A stretch of DNA of 9,909 nt. Source: Deltaproteobacteria bacterium. Lineage in GTDB: Bacteria > Desulfobacterota > GWC2-55-46. The stretch covers positions 1 through 9,909 of the forward strand of contig JACPGA010000035.1 in NCBI GenBank assembly GCA_016182705.1. Direction: 5' to 3'. The notes beneath the pieces were generated by a model, which was given only the letters and a program-made list of their open reading frames with translations, ran no database searches and was not told the origin of the DNA. This document shows positions 6,642 to 9,909 of this stretch, piece after piece. How positions within the stretch are numbered: position 1 is the first letter of the stretch; the number at the start of each line of letters is the position of its first letter. A program made the translations under genes and the position numbers.

Positions 6642-7505
6642 GGGCAGTTTTGACTCGTTTTTGCGGATTCCGCCGGGGACCGATTCGCGGAGCTTTCCTT
6701 TCACGTCGCCGAAAAGTATTATGCCTTTGGCTGTGGCCTGCAAAGGCATCATGTCCTTCGTGAAGAATATCTCTATGTCGCCGTTCTTTGAGCCGAAAAG
6801 CTCCTTATCTATCCTGGCGTCTGCCAGCACGTTGGCGGCCCCTTTCTTCCCCCGCTTGCGCAGCTCCTTTTCGGATACTATGCGGATGGATATCTCAGGT
6901 ATCCTGCCCTCCTTGGGAAAGGTCGTTATTTTGTAATGCTTTCCTTCTGCTATATCGCCGTATACTCCGAACCTGAAATTATAAAAGGCAGCCAGAGGGT
7001 CGTCCGTGTACATACCGGCCGGTATTTTCTCGACGCTGTTCTTTTCGGGCCTGCCCCCTCCCCAGCTCCTCGAAGTTACCGTCCCGGCGGCATAATCGAC
7101 CTTGTGGATGCTTCTCCTTATGCCCTTGCCGTCTACTTCGACCTCTTTTTCAAAACTCTCGGTCAGAAACCTCTTCCCGTCCTCTGAAAGCCTGAGACGC
7201 GCGACATACCTGTCGCGGCGGTGTTTCAAAAAGGTATCCAGGACCCCGTTTGTCCTGGCGGAAAAGGTTGCCACATACCTGCCGGGGCCGTCCTCCTTGA
7301 GGACAAGAGTGCTTTCCGCGACGCCGTGGAAAAACCAGAAACCTATGTCATAGGCCAGCTTCTCATTGGCAAATACATCTCCAATGGAAGCAGCGTCAGG
7401 GCCCGCGCCGGTAATGGTCGAAGAAGCGGCCGCGAAGGACGGCGGAAAGCAGAGGGCAACCAGAAGAAAAAGCGCGAAGGCGGTTCTTGAAAACAGGTCA
7501 AACAT
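6621..7505 (-). CDS. Exported DUF3108-family protein
   Basis: The protein from ATG 7505 has 294 residues. It starts with a clear signal peptide, MFDLFSRTAFALFLLVALCF followed by PPSFAAAS, with a likely signal peptidase I cut after Ala27 (A-A-A/S). The mature part matches the DUF3108 pattern: an opening EKLAYDIGFWFFHGVAEST (48-66), alternating beta strands such as RYVATFSARTNGVLDTF, the middle PAGMYTDDPLAAFYNFRF and a C-terminal AKGIILFGDVKGKL. DUF3108 proteins are periplasmic or outer-membrane-associated and predicted to be beta-rich; no activity is firmly known to me. A GTG at 7574 would add 23 residues before the signal peptide, so I prefer 7505, although the ribosome site there is poor. 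The gene runs opposite to both neighbours and overlaps the MFS gene end by 21 nt. Confidence 0.85.
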   Translation of the reverse strand: MFDLFSRTAFALFLLVALCFPPSFAAASSTITGAGPDAASIGDVFANEKLAYDIGFWFFHGVAESTLVLKEDGPGRYVATFSARTNGVLDTFLKHRRDRYVARLRLSEDGKRFLTESFEKEVEVDGKGIRRSIHKVDYAAGTVTSRSWGGGRPEKNSVEKIPAGMYTDDPLAAFYNFRFGVYGDIAEGKHYKITTFPKEGRIPEISIRIVSEKELRKRGKKGAANVLADARIDKELFGSKNGDIEIFFTKDMMPLQATAKGIILFGDVKGKLRESVPGGIRKNESKLPSVSSNP

Positions 7506-7568
7506 GAAACCATTGTAGGAGAAAAAAGAAGTAAAATCAAGCAAATAGAAATCCACCGGCCCATACGG

Positions 7569-7596
7569 TTGCACAGGCGGGAACTTCCTGTATACT
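7569..7596 (+). promoter_or_regulatory. Possible promoter of the secreted Gln-rich protein gene
   Basis: TTGCAC (7569-7574), a 16-nt spacer and TATACT (7591-7596). The -10 is good (5 of 6) and the -35 partial. A start near 7603 would give a leader of about 88 nt before the ATG at 7691. The stretch 7506-7690 otherwise holds only the strong ribosome site of the downstream gene. Confidence 0.4.
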
Positions 7597-7690
7597 CAAA
7601 AACAGGGATATTTTGTCTTAAAGCGCAAGTGTCGACTCTCTGAACTTATCAAGCCGTAAAAAAACAAACCTTTCTAACGGAGGAAACAGC

Positions 7691-8152
7691 ATGAAGAGGT
7701 TAGCCCTTGGAGCAGCAGCATTTTCATTTCTTCTGAGCCTCACCGCAGCCCCGGTCTTCGCGGCACAGGGTCAGATGATGGCCGCTCAGGACCAGCAGAC
7801 CCAGCAGCAGATGCAGAAGTCAGGCAAGCAGGAAGTCACCAAACAGCAGCAGCGCGCAATAAAGCAGACCCAGTCGGCCATTGACAACCTCAGGAGCGCC
7901 CTCAGGAACTTCGAGCAGGCCGCACAGCAGGCTCAGGATGACGAGCACCTCAGGGAAGCCGTCTCAAATGCCAAGGAAGCCATAGAAAACGCGCAGAAGA
8001 CCCTTGAGCACGCCAGAATGTACCAGGGCGCTGCAGCCGGCGGCGCAATGCAGGAGCAGCAGAAGATGGACCGCCAGGAGCAGCAGCGCACCACCCCGGG
8101 CTCTGAGCGCGGCACCTCCGGCGGCATGGGCGGCGGAGCTGAAAGCAGGTAA
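7691..8152 (+). CDS. Secreted Gln/Ala-rich helical protein of unknown function
   Basis: I do not recognise this 153-residue protein. A signal peptide covers residues 1-24 (MKRLALGAAAFSFLLSLTAA then PVFA), with a likely cut at V-F-A/A. The mature protein has a Gln-rich start (25-55), two charged helical segments (about 55-81 and 85-112: AIKQTQSAIDNLRSALRNFE and EHLREAVSNAKEAIENAQKT) that could pair as a helical hairpin, and a Gly/Ser-rich disordered tail (135-153) ending GGMGGGAESR. There are no cysteines in the mature part and no membrane anchor, so it is probably periplasmic. The layout recalls small periplasmic metal-binding or stress proteins of the SmbP/CpxP kind, but it lacks their histidine or LTxxQ motifs, so I do not assign it. 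A very good GGAGG ribosome site lies 7 nt upstream. It stands alone, with its own possible promoter and a strong terminator downstream, which suggests high expression. Confidence 0.8.
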   Translation: MKRLALGAAAFSFLLSLTAAPVFAAQGQMMAAQDQQTQQQMQKSGKQEVTKQQQRAIKQTQSAIDNLRSALRNFEQAAQQAQDDEHLREAVSNAKEAIENAQKTLEHARMYQGAAAGGAMQEQQKMDRQEQQRTTPGSERGTSGGMGGGAESR

Positions 8153-8158
8153 AAACTT

Positions 8159-8193
8159 TTGAGAGAACCTTTTTACCAAAAAGGTTCTCTCAA
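8159..8193. repeat. Perfect 16-bp inverted repeat with 3-nt loop
   Basis: TTGAGAGAACCTTTTT (8159-8174), loop ACC, AAAAAGGTTCTCTCAA (8178-8193); one or two further pairs are possible outside. It begins 7 nt after the stop of the secreted protein gene. On the plus strand it has no T-run after it, so it is not a standard terminator, although it may protect the 3' end of the message. Similar GAGAGAACC hairpins are, as I recall, repeated in deltaproteobacterial genomes; this is not checked. Confidence 0.8.
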
Positions 8194-8221
8194 AGAGTTT
8201 CTCAGCATCATACTTACATTT

Positions 8222-8252
8222 AAAGGCGGGCCCAAAAGGGCCCGCCTTTTTT
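8222..8252 (+). terminator. Strong Rho-independent terminator
   Basis: A perfect 12-bp stem, AAAGGCGGGCCC (8222-8233) with GGGCCCGCCTTT (8238-8249), around an AAAA tetraloop and leading into a run of six T residues. It closes the secreted-protein transcript and isolates the lipoprotein-mob unit downstream. It could act on both strands, but there is no minus-strand gene next to it. Confidence 0.92.
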
Positions 8253-8296
8253 CGTTATTAAGCCATTGAGCGCGTACAGGCCTCGTAGAAAAAATA

Positions 8297-8323
8297 TTTA
8301 CAAGGATAACGGCATGTTATAAT
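8297..8323 (+). promoter_or_regulatory. Extended -10 promoter at the lipoprotein start codon
   Basis: TTTACA (8297-8302), 15 nt, then TATAAT (8318-8323) preceded by TG plus one base, making a textbook extended -10. If the -35 is read as ATTTAC, the spacer is 16 nt. The expected start point is about 8329-8333 and the ATG is at 8333, so the message would have almost no leader. It should drive the lipoprotein, mobB, mobA and mazG. Confidence 0.65.
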
Positions 8324-8332
8324 ATCAATTCC

Positions 8333-8545
8333 ATGAAAACTGCAAAAATAGCATTAGCGCTGCTGGCCTTGGCTTTTCTCGCTTCATGCTCAAAGGGTGA
8401 GCAGGGGCAGAAGGGCTCTGCCGAGATAATGAAAGACTATACGAAAACCCTTTCGACCGCGCCCGAAAAGGCGGAAAAAGCCTCGGACGAGGCCGAGCAG
8501 CGGGACAGCCGTATGGAAGACGCGATAAAGGAGCTCGACAAATAG
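8333..8545 (+). CDS. Small predicted lipoprotein
   Basis: A 70-residue protein of unknown function. A short basic start (MKTAK), a hydrophobic core (IALALLALAF) and the lipobox LASC place the lipidated cysteine at residue 19; Ser at +2 suggests sorting to the outer membrane by the E. coli rule. The mature 52 residues are charged and low in complexity (EKAEKASDEAEQRDSRMEDA) and predict a helix or coiled coil. No ribosome site is visible before the ATG, consistent with the promoter lying almost on top of it. The stop codon TAG shares its G with the GTG start of mobB, and the AAAGGAG ribosome site for mobB lies inside this gene. The pairing with molybdenum cofactor genes may be only transcriptional. 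Confidence 0.82.
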   Translation: MKTAKIALALLALAFLASCSKGEQGQKGSAEIMKDYTKTLSTAPEKAEKASDEAEQRDSRMEDAIKELDK

Positions 8546-9228
8546 TGGTGCCGATAGTATCCATAGTAGGCAAATCCGGGAGCGGCAAGACTACTCTTCT
8601 GGAAAAGGTCATAGCTGAGCTTACCAGAAGGGGCTACACCGTAGGCGTCATAAAGCACGACGCTCACGGCTTTGAGATAGACCACGAAGGGAAAGACTCG
8701 TGGCGGCACAAGAACGCCGGAGCGCGCACGGTCGCCCTTTCCTCGCCTGAGAAGTTCGCGGTAATAAAGGAAGTCTCCCCTGAGTGGCCGCCCGAGAGAA
8801 TAATAGCCTCATACCTGAGCGATGTGGATGTCGTGGTGACCGAAGGCTTCAAGAAATCGGCCTTCCCGAAAATCGAGGTCGTAAGAAAAGCCAATTCGAC
8901 AAGGCCAGTGTGCGGCAACGACAAAAGGCTCATGGCCTTTGCCGCTGACTTCAAGGTGAGCAACAAGTTCCCTGTGTTCAAGCTCGAAGACTACAAGGGA
9001 GTTGCCACCCTCATCGAAAAAGAGATAATAACGAAGCACAAGGCCGCTGGCATAAGCCTCATTGTGGACGGCCAGAAGATAGAATTGAAGCCCTTCATAG
9101 AAAACCTTATCAAAGACGGCGTCACCGGCATGATAAAGAGCCTCAAAGGGTGCTCCGGAGCAAAAGAGATAGAGCTCAGGATAAGGCAGGCCGAGCCCGT
9201 GGTTCGAGTAACTTCCAGAAAAAAGTGA
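8545..9228 (+). CDS. mobB: Molybdopterin-guanine dinucleotide biosynthesis adaptor MobB, with C-terminal extension
   Basis: A GTP-binding protein that works with MobA in making the guanine dinucleotide form of molybdenum cofactor for DMSO-reductase-type enzymes. Of 227 residues, about 1-162 are the MobB P-loop domain: VGKSGSGKTT (8-17), the MobB-specific IKHDAHGFEIDHEGKDSWRH (36-55) followed by NAGA, and VVVTEGFKKSAFPKIEVVR (96-114). Residues about 168-227 (from GISLIVDGQKIELKPF) form an added domain absent from short MobB proteins such as that of E. coli. It contains a lone Cys203. I have seen similar tails in deltaproteobacterial MobB but know no role for them. GTG at 8545 (or the adjacent GTG at 8548) starts the gene, with AAAGGAG 11 nt upstream. 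It overlaps the lipoprotein by 1 nt and mobA by 4 nt. Confidence 0.92.
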   Translation: MVPIVSIVGKSGSGKTTLLEKVIAELTRRGYTVGVIKHDAHGFEIDHEGKDSWRHKNAGARTVALSSPEKFAVIKEVSPEWPPERIIASYLSDVDVVVTEGFKKSAFPKIEVVRKANSTRPVCGNDKRLMAFAADFKVSNKFPVFKLEDYKGVATLIEKEIITKHKAAGISLIVDGQKIELKPFIENLIKDGVTGMIKSLKGCSGAKEIELRIRQAEPVVRVTSRKK

Positions 9229-9815
9229 AACCATCTTTTTCAGGCGCCATTCTCGCTGGCGGCCAGAGCCGGCGCATGGGCTTTAACAAGGCCTTCATTG
9301 AGATCGATGGCTCTACAGTCATAGCAAGGGCCGCGCATGTAATGACGGCCCTTTTCCCCTCCCCAGTAATAATCGCCAACGACATAACCCTGTACAGTCA
9401 TCTGGGCCTCCCGGTCTACCCGGATATCATAAAAGACGCCGGGAGCCTCGGCGGCATCTATACGGCCCTTTACCACTCAAAAGATTATGCCTTTGTCGTC
9501 GCCTGCGACATGCCCTGGCTTGACCCGGGGTGTGTCCGCAGGGTATTGGACAATGTCCACGGGGAGGACTGCGTCATACCTTTCATATCCGGCAGGCTCC
9601 ACCCCATGCACGCGGCGTGGTCAAAGGGGTGCATGAATGAGATCACAGCCATGATAAACGAAGGCAACCTGAGGATTAACGACCTCCTCAAGCAATTGAA
9701 TATAAAGAGGCTTACTGAAGAGGACTTCAAAGGCCTTCCCATAGAAAAATCAGTCGAGAACGTAAATACTCGCCAAGACCTTGAAAGGACCGGGCTCGAT
9801 GAAAAAAACCGATAA
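9225..9815 (+). CDS. mobA: Molybdenum cofactor guanylyltransferase
   Basis: Transfers GMP from GTP to Mo-molybdopterin, giving the guanine dinucleotide cofactor. The 196-residue protein, counted from GTG 9225, matches the MobA length. The nucleotide-binding loop is [17 protein letters not shown] (8-24), where Asn21 stands in for the more usual Asp before Lys22. Further motifs are [22 protein letters not shown] with the metal-binding Asp, and [14 protein letters not shown]. The GTG overlaps the mobB TGA in GTGA fashion, so translation is probably coupled. The frame is open for 25 codons further upstream (to ATG 9150), but that stretch lies within mobB and lacks MobA similarity. The 3' end overlaps mazG by 17 nt. 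Confidence 0.93.
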   Translation: MKPSFSGAILAGGQSRRMGFNKAFIEIDGSTVIARAAHVMTALFPSPVIIANDITLYSHLGLPVYPDIIKDAGSLGGIYTALYHSKDYAFVVACDMPWLDPGCVRRVLDNVHGEDCVIPFISGRLHPMHAAWSKGCMNEITAMINEGNLRINDLLKQLNIKRLTEEDFKGLPIEKSVENVNTRQDLERTGLDEKNR

Positions 9816-9909
9816 CTCGAAAAAACCAGATATCACGAAGCTCACGGCCCTGATGGAAAAACTGAGGAGCCCTGATGGCTGCCCCTGGGACAGGGAGCAG
9901 ACCATGAGC
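9799..9909 (+). CDS. mazG: MazG nucleoside triphosphate pyrophosphohydrolase (5' part)
   Basis: The first 37 codons of a gene running off the right edge. After a basic leader ([11 protein letters not shown]) comes [20 protein letters not shown] then REQTM, the standard opening of MazG (LR.[12 protein letters not shown]), so the call is firm despite the short stretch. MazG hydrolyses NTPs and dNTPs to monophosphates, cleaning up abnormal nucleotides and, in E. coli, lowering ppGpp. The catalytic acidic residues lie beyond the window. ATG 9799 overlaps the mobA end by 17 nt, and an AAGGA ribosome site lies 9 nt upstream inside mobA. Co-transcription with mobBA is likely. Confidence 0.88.
   Translation, partial: MKKTDNSKKPDITKLTALMEKLRSPDGCPWDREQTMS

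Noticed and set aside
7506..7574. Longer DUF3108 protein from GTG 7574
   Set aside because: It would place 23 residues, including aromatic ones, before a clear signal peptide. It also overlaps a likely promoter for the opposite gene.
9150..9224. Longer mobA starting at ATG 9150
   Set aside because: The extra 25 residues lie wholly inside mobB in another frame and precede the normal MobA start. The GTG at 9225 gives the expected length and a 4-nt overlap.

Overview
The window looks like a chromosomal housekeeping segment from a Gram-negative, deltaproteobacterium-like organism (Desulfobacterota or Nitrospirota are my best guesses; the sequence does not settle it). The Gram-negative reading rests on a lipoprotein with a lipobox, two other exported proteins and a DUF3108 protein. 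The gene order rplU-rpmA-obgE-proB-proA is a well-known arrangement in such bacteria. The DNA is moderately GC-rich, with heavy use of ATA (Ile) and AGG (Arg) codons throughout, so no gene stands out as recently acquired.

Layout. Positions 1-5314 are all on the minus strand. Read in the direction of transcription they give rplU (L21), rpmA (L27), a terminator, obgE (ribosome-assembly GTPase), proB and proA (first two steps of proline synthesis), then from its own likely promoter a DUF4388/PATAN-domain gene and the start of a Rossmann-like protein that runs off the left edge. From 5442 the plus strand carries an MFS transporter, which meets a minus-strand exported DUF3108 protein tail to tail. 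Then come, on the plus strand, a secreted Gln/Ala-rich helical protein with a strong terminator and a compact unit of lipoprotein, mobB, mobA and the start of mazG.

Functional links. rplU, rpmA and obgE serve the large ribosomal subunit. obgE and proB overlap by 4 nt. MobB and MobA act together in attaching GMP to molybdenum cofactor; their genes overlap by 4 nt, the lipoprotein stop overlaps the mobB start by 1 nt, and mazG starts inside the mobA end.

What stands out. (1) obgE is broken by what looks like a 26-nt deletion that removes a conserved nine-residue stretch and shifts the frame. (2) The DUF4388 gene has an in-frame TAG at codon 40 where the family usually has Tyr. (3) Two related palindromic intergenic elements flank rpmA. 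(4) The lipoprotein has a near-perfect extended -10 promoter whose start point falls almost on the ATG, suggesting a leaderless message. (5) The proB-proA gap holds a sigma-28-like promoter with a doubled CCGATAG motif pointing at proA. I found no clear new defence or mobile system; the region is mostly ordinary core genes with these local oddities.
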